Source: Lachnospiraceae bacterium | Lineage (GTDB): Bacteria; Bacillota; Clostridia; Lachnospirales; Lachnospiraceae | Assembly (NCBI GenBank): GCA_900770225.1 | Contig: CAAGJU010000349.1 | Coordinates: 1 to 31,154, forward strand | Length of the DNA stretch: 31,154 nucleotides | Direction of reading: 5' to 3' | In this document: piece by piece, positions 15,863 to 24,235 of the stretch | How positions within the stretch are numbered: position 1 is the stretch's first letter | How the letters are laid out: each line of letters starts with the position of its first letter | The notes under the pieces: model-generated | Told to the model about the DNA's origin: nothing | The model's input: only the letters and a program-made list of their open reading frames with translations | Databases searched by the model: none | Position numbers and translations under genes: made by a program

Positions 15863-17683
15863 TTATATCGTATCGTCGTCCCATTCACTGTCCTTCAGCA
15901 TAATACGTACGGTAATCTTCAGTCCGCCATCCTCGCAGCTCTCCGCGGTGACGCCTGAATTTTTTCCGTAATAAAGCCGGATTCTTTCACACACGTTGGA
16001 GAATCCGTACCCCTGATGGAGCTTTTCCATCGAATCTACGCCTACGCCGTCATCCTGTATGACGAAGACAATCGTATGATCATCCTCTTTTCTTCCACTG
16101 AGTAAAATATGTCCCGCATCCATCTTCGGTTCCAGGCCATGGACCACCGAATTTTCGACAAAGGGCTCCAGGATCAGTTTCAGGATCTGCACCTGCATAA
16201 GTTCCTGATCGACATCGATATCCAGCGTGAAACGATCGTTGAAACGCATATTCTGGATTGTCATATAGGCCTGAATATGTCTGATCTCTTCGCTCACGGG
16301 GATCAGCTGGCTTCCCTTGTTCAGACTCAGCCGGAACGTCTCGGACAGAGCCTCCACCATGACTGCGATGTCCTCCGTTCCATGAATCTCAGCCATGCAG
16401 TACAGCGCATCCAGCGTGTTGTACAGAAAATGCGGATTGATCTGCTCCTGCAGAACCATCAGTTCCTGTTCCCGCTGACGGATCTTCGTCGTGAGAAGCC
16501 GCTCCCGCAGCATCAGATTCCTGTTGACAAGGCCGGTAAATTCCTGCCCGATCAGTCCGATCTCGCTGTCATCAAACTCCTCCGTGATATGACGGCTTCC
16601 CTCCTTCGCCAGACGGATCGTATTTTCCAGCCTTCCGAGCGGCTGATAGATCCTGCTGGAGATCCGCCATGAGACAATGACACAGGCCAGGATCAGCACG
16701 GCCAGAATGGCAAGGATGAACGCTGCCATCCGCCAGGATTCCGACAGAAGCTCGGACCTGCGGATGCCGCTGACCAGCTGAAAATCACTGAAGCCGCTGT
16801 CCAATGTGCTGAATACATAGCCACTCTGTCCGCCATCCGTAAACGCGCGGTAGAATTCCTCCTGTGTGTCCTCTGTACCGGAGTAATATACACAGCGGTC
16901 ATCCAGAGATTTATCTATCAGCATGAAACGGTTGGAATGGTAGCGTCCCTGACCGGCAAAAGCCTGCTGATACAGCCTGTTCTGGATCGTGACGACAAGG
17001 TAGCCGCGTATTTTTCCGTCGACCGGACTGATCATGCACTTGGTGATCGAAAGCACATCCGACTCACCCGTCAGCACATTTTCACCGACAACAGTCTCTC
17101 TTCCCTCTTTTTCCCTGGCCTTCTGTACCCAGTCTGCGTCCACGAGCGTCTTGCCCTGATACAGCTTCTGGTACTCCGCACCGCTGCCAAGCAGGGAATA
17201 GAGATAGAGCCGTCCGTCCGGGCTGATGGAGGCGATGTTCGCAACCTGAGATGACTGCCGTGTGATCTGACTGGAAGCGGATTCCAGCGTCCGCATCTGC
17301 GAAGAGGTAAAATACCCCCTGTTGGCATCCTCCGGTGAATAAAGTGTGTCCATATAGGACGAATCCGTCAGAAGATTTCGCATCAGATCGATGACGCTGT
17401 CTGTGCGGATCTCCATGATGCGGTCCGCCATCTCCAGACTGTAGGTAAAATCATCCTGATAATTGCTCTCCAGATTCCGTGCATACAGCAGATAGAATCC
17501 GAGAGCCAGAACCAGCATGATGATCACCGATATACCGATCATCGAATGCCGGATCTGCGCCCGGATCGTATGCTTCCTGGGTTTGTTTTCCGGTGCCGTC
17601 TCACGCTTCTCATCCGATGACAGCGCCGTATCGCTGAATGTTTTTCTGAATTTCATCTTCCTGATATACGCCGATGAAAGCAC
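15863..17683 (-). CDS. Sensor histidine kinase, YesM/LytS-like
   Basis: A 606-residue membrane kinase counted from GTG 17683; an ATG at 17656 (AGGA just upstream) would drop nine residues, and neither start has an ideal ribosome binding site. A basic N-terminal stretch precedes TM1 (about 47-68), an extracytoplasmic sensor region (about 70-315) and TM2 (318-340). A HAMP-like linker follows, then the His_kinase domain with phospho-acceptor H418 in EQINPHFLYNTLDALY, and the ATPase with N511 in EPFVENSVVHGLEP and DDGVGVD (545-550). This type usually senses sugars or related solutes at the cell surface and pairs with AraC-type regulators. Its partner at 18572-19642 is separated from it by the BKACE gene; it starts 15 bases after that gene ends. 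Confidence 0.93.
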   Translation of the reverse strand: MLSSAYIRKMKFRKTFSDTALSSDEKRETAPENKPRKHTIRAQIRHSMIGISVIIMLVLALGFYLLYARNLESNYQDDFTYSLEMADRIMEIRTDSVIDLMRNLLTDSSYMDTLYSPEDANRGYFTSSQMRTLESASSQITRQSSQVANIASISPDGRLYLYSLLGSGAEYQKLYQGKTLVDADWVQKAREKEGRETVVGENVLTGESDVLSITKCMISPVDGKIRGYLVVTIQNRLYQQAFAGQGRYHSNRFMLIDKSLDDRCVYYSGTEDTQEEFYRAFTDGGQSGYVFSTLDSGFSDFQLVSGIRRSELLSESWRMAAFILAILAVLILACVIVSWRISSRIYQPLGRLENTIRLAKEGSRHITEEFDDSEIGLIGQEFTGLVNRNLMLRERLLTTKIRQREQELMVLQEQINPHFLYNTLDALYCMAEIHGTEDIAVMVEALSETFRLSLNKGSQLIPVSEEIRHIQAYMTIQNMRFNDRFTLDIDVDQELMQVQILKLILEPFVENSVVHGLEPKMDAGHILLSGRKEDDHTIVFVIQDDGVGVDSMEKLHQGYGFSNVCERIRLYYGKNSGVTAESCEDGGLKITVRIMLKDSEWDDDTI

Positions 17684-17698
17684 CTGCCGTGAGCGGCC

Positions 17699-18529
17699 TT
17701 ATGCATGTCCCTTCATATGCAGCATCGCCCGCACCTCGTCCGGTGTCATCGGTTCTGCCCCACCGGCTCTGACGATTTCCGCCGTCCGCCGGATCAGTTT
17801 CCAGTTGCTGTCGACCACCGTATCCGGATCCAGAAAGGCCGAATCTTCAAATCCAACCCGCAGACTGTCGGCGCCCATGGCCACCGCCTCGCGCATCATC
17901 TGAAAGTCGCGCCGGTTTGCCTGTGTATATCCCCAGCGAACGGCATCGTTATCCGGAAAACATTCATGCAGATACGTCGTCATATGCCGCAGAGCGGGCA
18001 GCGTTGCAGGCATCTCGCCGCGGTTGCCGAAAACCAGGGCAAAGAGTATCGGCCTGACGAAGTGAAACTTCTCATCGAGCTCCTTAACCATATGGATCAT
18101 GCCCAGCTCGAAGACCTCGATTTCCGGACGCTTGTCATGGGTGAGAATCTGCTGCACGCAATACTCTACATCCGGGATCGGATTCCGGTAAACCGCGTTG
18201 CCCAGATTGACAGATCCCACATTAAGGCTGAGTGCTTCCGCAAAGTCAGCAGTGCACGGCGCGCATCTCTCCTCTATGGTCAGATCCGACACGCCGCCTG
18301 TGGAGATCTCAATCACGATATCGCAGTCCCTGTGCGCCCGTATGGCATCGACAATCTCCTGCAGCTTTGTCATATCGGCGGTAAGTCTGCCCCGGGCATC
18401 CCGCACATGCAGATGAACCATGGATGCGCCTTCCAGATACGAACGGTAGACATCCTCCGCGATCGCCTCAGGCCGGATGTCTGTATCGGTATTGGAAACC
18501 GGAGCAACGGAAATCATTACTTTTTTCAT
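17699..18529 (-). CDS. BKACE family enzyme (DUF849, 3-keto-5-aminohexanoate cleavage-like)
   Basis: A 276-residue TIM-barrel type enzyme. BKACE proteins use zinc and acetyl-CoA to cleave a beta-keto acid into acetoacetate and a CoA thioester. The zinc histidines are H39 and H41 in MVHLHVRDARG and the conserved glutamate is E228 in SLRVGFEDS. Other family marks are IVIEISTGGV and NVGSVNLGN. GAGGT precedes ATG 18529. The substrate is not predictable from these motifs, since the family is broad; lysine fermentation genes (kamA, kamD/E, kdd, kal) are not seen here, so the classic kce role is doubtful. The gene sits between the response regulator (42 bases upstream) and the sensor kinase (15 bases downstream), so it is probably co-transcribed with the two-component system. 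Confidence 0.88.
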   Translation of the reverse strand: MKKVMISVAPVSNTDTDIRPEAIAEDVYRSYLEGASMVHLHVRDARGRLTADMTKLQEIVDAIRAHRDCDIVIEISTGGVSDLTIEERCAPCTADFAEALSLNVGSVNLGNAVYRNPIPDVEYCVQQILTHDKRPEIEVFELGMIHMVKELDEKFHFVRPILFALVFGNRGEMPATLPALRHMTTYLHECFPDNDAVRWGYTQANRRDFQMMREAVAMGADSLRVGFEDSAFLDPDTVVDSNWKLIRRTAEIVRAGGAEPMTPDEVRAMLHMKGHA

Positions 18530-18571
18530 GTCTTTTACCTCATATGTGCTGCCGCCGTCACGGCGGACGGA

Positions 18572-19642
18572 TTATTTATCTCCTGATCTGGCCTTGTATT
18601 CCATCGGAGTGCAGCCGACCTCTCTCTTGAATACATTGCCGAAGTACCTGTAGTTGCTGTAGCCGACCATCTCACTCACTTCATTTACGCGGTATCCCCT
18701 CTTCAGCAGATCCTTGGCGTGTTCGATCCGTACATTGGTGAGATATTTCACAAAGGAAATGCCGACTTCCTCCTTGATAAGAATGCTCAGATACGTCTCG
18801 CTGACGCCTTCCTTCTGCGCCATTGCGCTGAGACTGATATCCTCCTGGTAATTTCCGTTGATATAGTCGATGACATGCGTTACCACGCGATAGGAGGTTC
18901 CTGTCCTGCGGGCAGATATTTTTTCACGGACGTGCTCCAGAATCATATCCGTGTACGCATCGACCGCCTCGCGGGAGCTCAGCTCCTCTACATTGTGGTA
19001 GAGCGCGAGGTGTGCATCCGGCTCGAACATCCGCCACTTCTCATAGTAAGCCTCCTCGATGGAACGTACCAGGTGATAGCATTCATTTCCGTAATCCTCC
19101 AGCGTAAAGCGATAGTCCGTAAGGATCGCGCGGAAGTGTGCCAGCTCTTCTCTCCATCCGTCTGTCCGGCTGTCATTGACCATTTCGATAAAAATACTGC
19201 GGGACATCTTCAGTTCTGCAAGTGCGGAGGCGCGGTCATTCTGGAGAATATCGTGCTTATGCTTCATCAGCTCTCTGTCCGCCCGCTCAAAAAGCGCCTG
19301 CAGCTTCTCCCTCGTGATCGGCTTGTCGATATAGCTGACCGCGCCCAGCTCCAGTCCCTTGCGCGCATATTCAAATTCACGGTAGCCGCTGATGAGCGCA
19401 AAAACCATATCCGGGTATTTCTTCCGGGCCGCCGCGATAAGATCCAGTCCGGAAGATCCCGGCATGCGGATGTCCGTGATCACGAGATCCGGCTCAACCT
19501 CTTCGATCAGCTTCAGCCCGCTGATGCCGTCCTGCGCGGAACCGGCAAACGTGTATGAAACATCCATTCTGCTCATCATGGCCTCAATACCGCGCACGGC
19601 CAGATATTCATCATCTATTACGATCAGTTTTTTCGCCGTCAT
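18572..19642 (-). CDS. Response regulator with AraC-type DNA-binding domain, YesN-like
   Basis: A 356-residue protein. The receiver domain (1-125) has the acidic pair in VIDDEYLA, the phosphorylated aspartate D57 in VITDIRMPGSSG, and the lysine in YIDKPI. A middle linker follows, then two helix-turn-helix units in the last 100 residues (DISLSAMAQKEGVSETYLSILIKEEVG and GYRVNEVSEMVGYSNYRYFGNVFKREVG form the AraC signature). It most likely receives phosphate from the kinase at 15863-17683 and activates the upstream transport cluster. The ribosome binding site is weak. The 146-base gap before it holds no recognised element. Confidence 0.93.
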   Translation of the reverse strand: MTAKKLIVIDDEYLAVRGIEAMMSRMDVSYTFAGSAQDGISGLKLIEEVEPDLVITDIRMPGSSGLDLIAAARKKYPDMVFALISGYREFEYARKGLELGAVSYIDKPITREKLQALFERADRELMKHKHDILQNDRASALAELKMSRSIFIEMVNDSRTDGWREELAHFRAILTDYRFTLEDYGNECYHLVRSIEEAYYEKWRMFEPDAHLALYHNVEELSSREAVDAYTDMILEHVREKISARRTGTSYRVVTHVIDYINGNYQEDISLSAMAQKEGVSETYLSILIKEEVGISFVKYLTNVRIEHAKDLLKRGYRVNEVSEMVGYSNYRYFGNVFKREVGCTPMEYKARSGDK

Positions 19643-19788
19643 TCGTCACACATCTGTACGCCGCAGGCGCTGCCTGCTCCGCACAGTTCCTTCCGCATAC
19701 TTATGCAGCTGCCCAGCAATGATATTTTCTCCCGAAGCCTGACACTCGCGGCTGCCGCCGCACAGTTCTCTGTGTTGCGTATTTATCT

Positions 19789-20460
19789 TTACAGTGTTCC
19801 CTTGTCCTCCAGTGCTCTGCGAAGTGCAGCCGCTCCGAACCTCGGACTGGACAGAACCGTTTTATGCACTTTATCCGCAATATACTGCTCGCAGTAGGCC
19901 ATGCTTCCCTGGGCAAAAACAATGACATCCACCTGATCAGCGATCTTCTCCGCGCTCTCCGTCATCCGGGCGCGGAACGCATCCTGATCCAGTCCGAAGG
20001 CATTCTCCACCAGACAGTCCACGATCTCGACGGGCCTGCCGCACGCACGGCTCATACGCCGGATGGTATTCTTCGTCGGCTCCAGCGTCGTCTCAAGCGT
20101 GGCCATGACACCGATCCTCGTTCCCTTTCGCACAGCCTCCCTGCACATTTCCTCATCGATCCGCACAATTGGCACACCGATGTAATCCGCCAGATCCTGT
20201 ACGCTGTCGGCGGTTTCTCCGACGGAGGAACAGATATTCAGGATGGCGTCGCATCCCTCCTGCACTGCCTTCATGAACATTGTGACCAGCCGCGCGGCCG
20301 CATTCGCCGTGACGTATCCGGCGTCACGCGTCTCTGCCAGGATTGAAGCATCCTCGAGGCTGAACATTTCCACACTGCTTCCAAGCTGTTTCTTCACTTC
20401 ACCTTCCACAAGTTCTGTCAGTTCCGGCGTATTGCCTGTATAAATAAGACCCACTTTCAT
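19789..20460 (-). CDS. Asp/Glu racemase-superfamily protein with a single catalytic-type cysteine
   Basis: A 223-residue protein starting MKVGLIYTG at ATG 20460, with AAAGGAG upstream; a longer reading frame exists but its extra part is unlike the family. The fold family covers aspartate/glutamate and hydantoin racemases, arylmalonate decarboxylase and maleate isomerase. The first active-site region has C77 in ILNICSSVGETADS. The second region, where racemases carry another cysteine, reads VFAQGSMAY with no cysteine at the equivalent place; C190 is five residues further on. A two-cysteine racemase mechanism is therefore doubtful, and an isomerase, decarboxylase or other role is possible. The DUF1537 kinase gene lies 47 bases upstream, suggesting a shared acid-processing pathway. 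Confidence 0.8.
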   Translation of the reverse strand: MKVGLIYTGNTPELTELVEGEVKKQLGSSVEMFSLEDASILAETRDAGYVTANAAARLVTMFMKAVQEGCDAILNICSSVGETADSVQDLADYIGVPIVRIDEEMCREAVRKGTRIGVMATLETTLEPTKNTIRRMSRACGRPVEIVDCLVENAFGLDQDAFRARMTESAEKIADQVDVIVFAQGSMAYCEQYIADKVHKTVLSSPRFGAAALRRALEDKGTL

Positions 20461-20507
20461 GATTCTGCTCTCCTTTTGTCTGTTCGATCCTGACTGTTCT
20501 GCCGGCC

Positions 20508-21938
20508 TCATGCCATGAGAACCTCCACGGCTTTCCTGAGTGTATCCGTTTCTCCAACATTGCCTGGGAAAATCACATAGGGAACACCAGGGAAACGGCT
20601 TTCCGATCCTGTTTTCCACACCGGTACGCCCGGCTCAATCTGACCCATGACCAGCGCACGGCGCACCCCCAGTGCCTTCACGCCGATATCGCTGGAGGTA
20701 ATACCGCCCTTTGCCACAATAAAGGCAGGACGGACCGTCAGCCGACCCACGCACTGCTGAACCGCCTCGCTGATCTGCACCGAGCGGACAAGGGCTTTTT
20801 CCTCCGTATCGCCGGGAACGCTCAGCAGTCTTCGTCTGGTATATACGCAGACGCTTCTGCCCGCCCGCAGGCTTTTTTCCTCCTCAGCGACAACTCTCTG
20901 TACTTCCCGCTGCAGCGCGCCTTCTTCGAGCACCAGATCCGAATCCAAGGCAATGAAATCCAAGCCGGGAATCTTCTTCAGCTCCTCGAGCTGCGCTGTT
21001 GTCTTCGCCGTGTGACTGCCCGCCACAATCACACCTGCACGCCCGCCCTCCGGCGGACACAGCTCCTCATGCGTGAGCTGCGGCCTGTCGTCCACATCGC
21101 CGAGCGCCTTGACAAACGAGGCTGCTGTGCGGAACAGGAACCGCTTTCCGGCGTCCAATGCCCGGTACAGCGCCGTGACGAAGACCTTTACATCATCATC
21201 ACATACCGCATTCACGATAACTTTATTAAAATTATGCACCCCCAGAAGTTTTTTCTCAATCCCATTGTAATCATACGCCCGGAGTTCCTGCAAGGAGATA
21301 CACACGCAGTCCGCTGCTCTGAATCTTCCGTGTGTTTTCTCCTCTACATACGCCGGAAGAGAGCTGGCATGATAGCCAAAGGTTCTGTCCTGCGCAAACT
21401 CTGTCTCCGCCGCCGGTACAAGCGTGTCACCGCTTTTCACATAATGGACATTACCGATCGTGTATCTGCCGCCATCTGAAAAAAACGGACACAGGACCTC
21501 ACCGTCAAAGCTTCTCCCTGTCACCCGTTTCGTCTCCTGCCGGAGCGTCTCCGTTTCGAGAGGAAAATGTCCGCGCAGCGTGGAATCGCTTCTGCTGACC
21601 AGCAGATAATCCGTGTTCGCATCTGCGGCTGCCGCTGCTGCGCGTCTGGCTATTTCCCGGTGCGCACGCACCGTCTGTTCCTCCGTGAACGCACGGGAAT
21701 TGGTCAGAATATAAAAAAGCTTCCCCGGTTCTTCCAATCCCTCCCGGAGGCTTTCTTCTGACCAATCCGTGTAAACCGATACGTCATGCACTGTCTGCAC
21801 ACCCGTGGGATCATCATCCAGTACAATAATTTTGCGCTTATTCCGACCGGCCTCTGCGCTGAGCGCCTGCTCTACTCTGTCGCTGTCATACGCAGGCAGG
21901 GACTGCAGCACCGAAACCGGCATGCTCTCTTCTTTCAT
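20508..21938 (-). CDS. Four-carbon acid sugar kinase family protein (DUF1537)
   Basis: About 476 residues from ATG 21938; ATG 21923 is an alternative, and the strong GGAGGG upstream is about 15 bases from 21938, rather far. The N-terminal domain carries IIVLDDDPTGVQTVHDV and LLVSRSDSTLRGHFPLE; the C-terminal nucleotide-binding domain carries IVAGSHTAKTTAQLEEL, VAKGGITSSDIGVKALG and FPGNVGETDTL. Characterised members (OtnK, DtnK and relatives) phosphorylate threonate, erythronate or 3-oxo-tetronate with ATP. The usual partners (PdxA2 or an OtnC-type decarboxylase/aldolase) are absent here; instead a racemase-superfamily gene and a BKACE gene follow, so the substrate may differ. Confidence 0.88.
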   Translation of the reverse strand: MKEESMPVSVLQSLPAYDSDRVEQALSAEAGRNKRKIIVLDDDPTGVQTVHDVSVYTDWSEESLREGLEEPGKLFYILTNSRAFTEEQTVRAHREIARRAAAAAADANTDYLLVSRSDSTLRGHFPLETETLRQETKRVTGRSFDGEVLCPFFSDGGRYTIGNVHYVKSGDTLVPAAETEFAQDRTFGYHASSLPAYVEEKTHGRFRAADCVCISLQELRAYDYNGIEKKLLGVHNFNKVIVNAVCDDDVKVFVTALYRALDAGKRFLFRTAASFVKALGDVDDRPQLTHEELCPPEGGRAGVIVAGSHTAKTTAQLEELKKIPGLDFIALDSDLVLEEGALQREVQRVVAEEEKSLRAGRSVCVYTRRRLLSVPGDTEEKALVRSVQISEAVQQCVGRLTVRPAFIVAKGGITSSDIGVKALGVRRALVMGQIEPGVPVWKTGSESRFPGVPYVIFPGNVGETDTLRKAVEVLMA

Positions 21939-22073
21939 CCTGTTTCTCTGATTCCCTCCGTATATTTTTCTCTGCAGGCCGTTCATCCGGCAGCCGCATG
22001 ATCATGCATGTATCCGGCAGCCACTGTATTCTGTCCGTCAGACCATTCTCACCAACTGCTGCCGGGCTGCGGT

Positions 22074-24044
22074 TCACCGTGTGCGGTACGGCATCCAGAT
22101 CCGCATCTCGCCCTCTCCGCGGTTATCCCAGGCAAAATAGGGAATCAGCCGGGCTCTGACCGGATCCCAGGCCGTCTGCGGCAGCGTGCGGTAAAGTTCC
22201 TGCACATGGTCTCCGTCGGGCGTTTCCTTCCATAGTGTCCGACGGTATGCCGTCGTCTCCAGCGTACCGATCCTGCGTCCCTCCATCTCCGTGAATCGAA
22301 GCTCAAAGGTTGCCTCGGGATCAAGCCAGATGTCGTCCAGCGTATCGGCATCCGTGTCGGGCTGCTCCATGCAGTAGACGAGCGGTCCTCTCTCAATGGC
22401 GATCTGTGAGGTGTCCTCTTCCACCATTGGATTGGCCATGGTGCATCTTGCTTTCATGGGAAGCTTCAGCACGATCTCCCCATGCACGAGTGACGCCAGC
22501 CTTACCGGCTGATATGTCCCTGCTGCCTTCCTTCCGCACACCGCTGTCTTTCCGCAGCAGGTGATCTCAGCGTCTTCCGCCCAGCCAGGCACTCTGAGCA
22601 TCAGCGTGACCGGGGCATCATTTGTCACTTCACTGACACGGAAGCGGATCTCTCCGTCATACGGATAATCCGTGATCTCCTCCAGGACAAAATCAGCCCC
22701 GCCGGACAGCCGGAAATGTGTGCGGTTCTGACCGTACAGGCCGGTGTACACCGCATCGCCTGAGACAGCGTACGCGTATTCCGGTGATTCCATGATCAGG
22801 CGCGCCAGATTCGGCGGACAGCAGTAGCTCAGGATGTATTCCGTGCGTGTCAGCGGCCATATGAGTTCATAGTCGAGTTTCTTTGCCCGGCGGAGCATAT
22901 TTTCATAGAAAAATTTCTTTCCGTCGAGCGATACCGCAGCCAGGGCTGCATTCAGCAGAGAGCGCTCCAGCACATCGATATACTCGGCCTTCGGCTCCAC
23001 AAGGAACATCCGGTAGGCCCACATGATCAGACCCACCGCAGCGCATGTCTCGTTGTACGCCGTGATATTTGGCAGCTGATATTCATAGCCGAACGCCTGG
23101 TGAATCTTCTGGTCGATGAAAAAATTACCGTACGGCGACATGCCGTTATACAGCGCACCGATGCCGCCGGTGATATACATTTTTGTCGAAACCATGTTGT
23201 GCCAGACATCATGCAGCACGCGCAGATAGTCCGGATCGCCTTCCTCCGCGTACAGGTCAGCCACGCCGGCATACAGATACGTAGCACGCACGGCATGTCC
23301 GATGATCCTGTGATGCTGTTTCAGGGGAATACGGTCCTGGTTGTCATCCATCCCGTTTTTCACGCTGTCGCGCAGACGAATGGCCTTCGCCGCGAGATCA
23401 AGGTACTGCCTCTTTCCCGTCGTCCGGTAAAGCTCGATCAGACCCATGTAATGCGAAGGGCACACCGCCGTCTGGACATTCCCGTTTTTCTCCGCCTGGT
23501 CATAAAGCTTGTTCAGATAGCCGGCCGCCTTTTCCGCAATGATCAGAAAAGAATCATCGCCCGTCATCCGTTTGTACAGGCAGGCCGACGTGAACAGATG
23601 CCCCATGTTGTAGACTTCAAATTCATTGATATCTCTGTTTCTGGCAGATTCCCCGTGCATGGCGGCTATGATCTGCTTCGTCGACAGATAGCCGTCCGGC
23701 TGCTGTGCCTTCCCGATCAGCCGGATGTAGGAACGGAGCTTTTCAAATCTCGTCTCGTCCTGCAGGAGCACGGCGGAATACAGCTCCGCCTCCATCCACT
23801 TGTAGAAATCTCCGTCGCCGAAAAATGTACCGTCAAAATCTCCGTCCGCCTCGCCGGCGCAGATTCTGAAATTCTCGACCACGTGGCTGATGTCCTTCGC
23901 CTCAAACATATGCTGAAGCTGCGGCACCATATTTTTCGCACAGACATCCACCGCATCCTTCCAGAAATTTCCCGTCCAGGAGACGCTTTTTCCGTCCAGA
24001 CCGCTGAGCTGCGCATATTCGGAATTTCGTGTATCTGTCAGCAT
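22074..24044 (-). CDS. GH127-type glycoside hydrolase (DUF1680, beta-L-arabinofuranosidase-like)
   Basis: A 656-residue protein without a signal peptide, so cytoplasmic, with AAAGGA 6 bases before ATG 24044. The core is an alpha/alpha barrel followed by beta-sandwich domains. The metal and catalytic cysteine set seen in beta-L-arabinofuranosidase HypBA1 is present: E332 and C334 in AYNETCAAVG, C408 and C409 in SYCCPPNLARL. The position I align with the HypBA1 acid/base glutamate (16 residues before E332) is Q316 in KIHQAFGYEYQLPN. It may thus belong to a divergent subgroup with another acid/base or another sugar. It follows the two sugar permease genes in the same direction, fitting intracellular cleavage of an imported oligosaccharide or glycoconjugate. 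Confidence 0.85.
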   Translation of the reverse strand: MLTDTRNSEYAQLSGLDGKSVSWTGNFWKDAVDVCAKNMVPQLQHMFEAKDISHVVENFRICAGEADGDFDGTFFGDGDFYKWMEAELYSAVLLQDETRFEKLRSYIRLIGKAQQPDGYLSTKQIIAAMHGESARNRDINEFEVYNMGHLFTSACLYKRMTGDDSFLIIAEKAAGYLNKLYDQAEKNGNVQTAVCPSHYMGLIELYRTTGKRQYLDLAAKAIRLRDSVKNGMDDNQDRIPLKQHHRIIGHAVRATYLYAGVADLYAEEGDPDYLRVLHDVWHNMVSTKMYITGGIGALYNGMSPYGNFFIDQKIHQAFGYEYQLPNITAYNETCAAVGLIMWAYRMFLVEPKAEYIDVLERSLLNAALAAVSLDGKKFFYENMLRRAKKLDYELIWPLTRTEYILSYCCPPNLARLIMESPEYAYAVSGDAVYTGLYGQNRTHFRLSGGADFVLEEITDYPYDGEIRFRVSEVTNDAPVTLMLRVPGWAEDAEITCCGKTAVCGRKAAGTYQPVRLASLVHGEIVLKLPMKARCTMANPMVEEDTSQIAIERGPLVYCMEQPDTDADTLDDIWLDPEATFELRFTEMEGRRIGTLETTAYRRTLWKETPDGDHVQELYRTLPQTAWDPVRARLIPYFAWDNRGEGEMRIWMPYRTR

Positions 24045-24078
24045 GTAAATCCTTTCTGTGTCAGGTGTTTATCCGGTT

Positions 24079-24217
24079 TCCGTCCGCATGTGCACCCTTT
24101 TTCTGTCAGGATGCACATGCCATATCCGTCTGCATGTGCACCCTTTTTCTGTCAGGATGCACATGCCATATCCGTCTGCCTGCGCACCCTTTTTTCTGTC
24201 AGGATGCACGCGCCGTC
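24079..24217 (-). repeat. Three tandem 46-47 bp repeats with hairpin arms
   Basis: Units at 24079-24124, 24125-24170 and 24171-24217. The first two differ at one base in 46; the third has drifted and gained one T. A partial fourth unit (TCCGTC) begins at 24218. Each of the first two has perfect arms GCATGTGCA and TGCACATGC around a 17-base loop; in the third the arms no longer pair well. They fill the gap between the permease (ending 24222) and the GH127 gene (starting 24044). As mRNA hairpins they may protect or process the transcript and set different levels for transporter and enzyme. Confidence 0.85.
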
Positions 24218-24218
24218 T

Positions 24219-24235
24219 CCGTCAGCCCTTGACGG
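24219..24235 (-). other. Hairpin over the permease stop codon
   Basis: CCGTCA (24219-24224) and TGACGG (24230-24235) pair across a five-base loop, taking in the stop codon of the second permease gene. There is no T-tract. It extends the structured region formed by the tandem repeats. Confidence 0.35.

Noticed and set aside
17699..18529. Lysine-fermentation enzyme Kce
   Set aside because: The family and zinc residues fit, but none of the other lysine-fermentation genes are nearby, so only the broad BKACE family is called.
24079..24217. CRISPR array
   Set aside because: The units are directly abutting with no spacers, and no cas genes are present.
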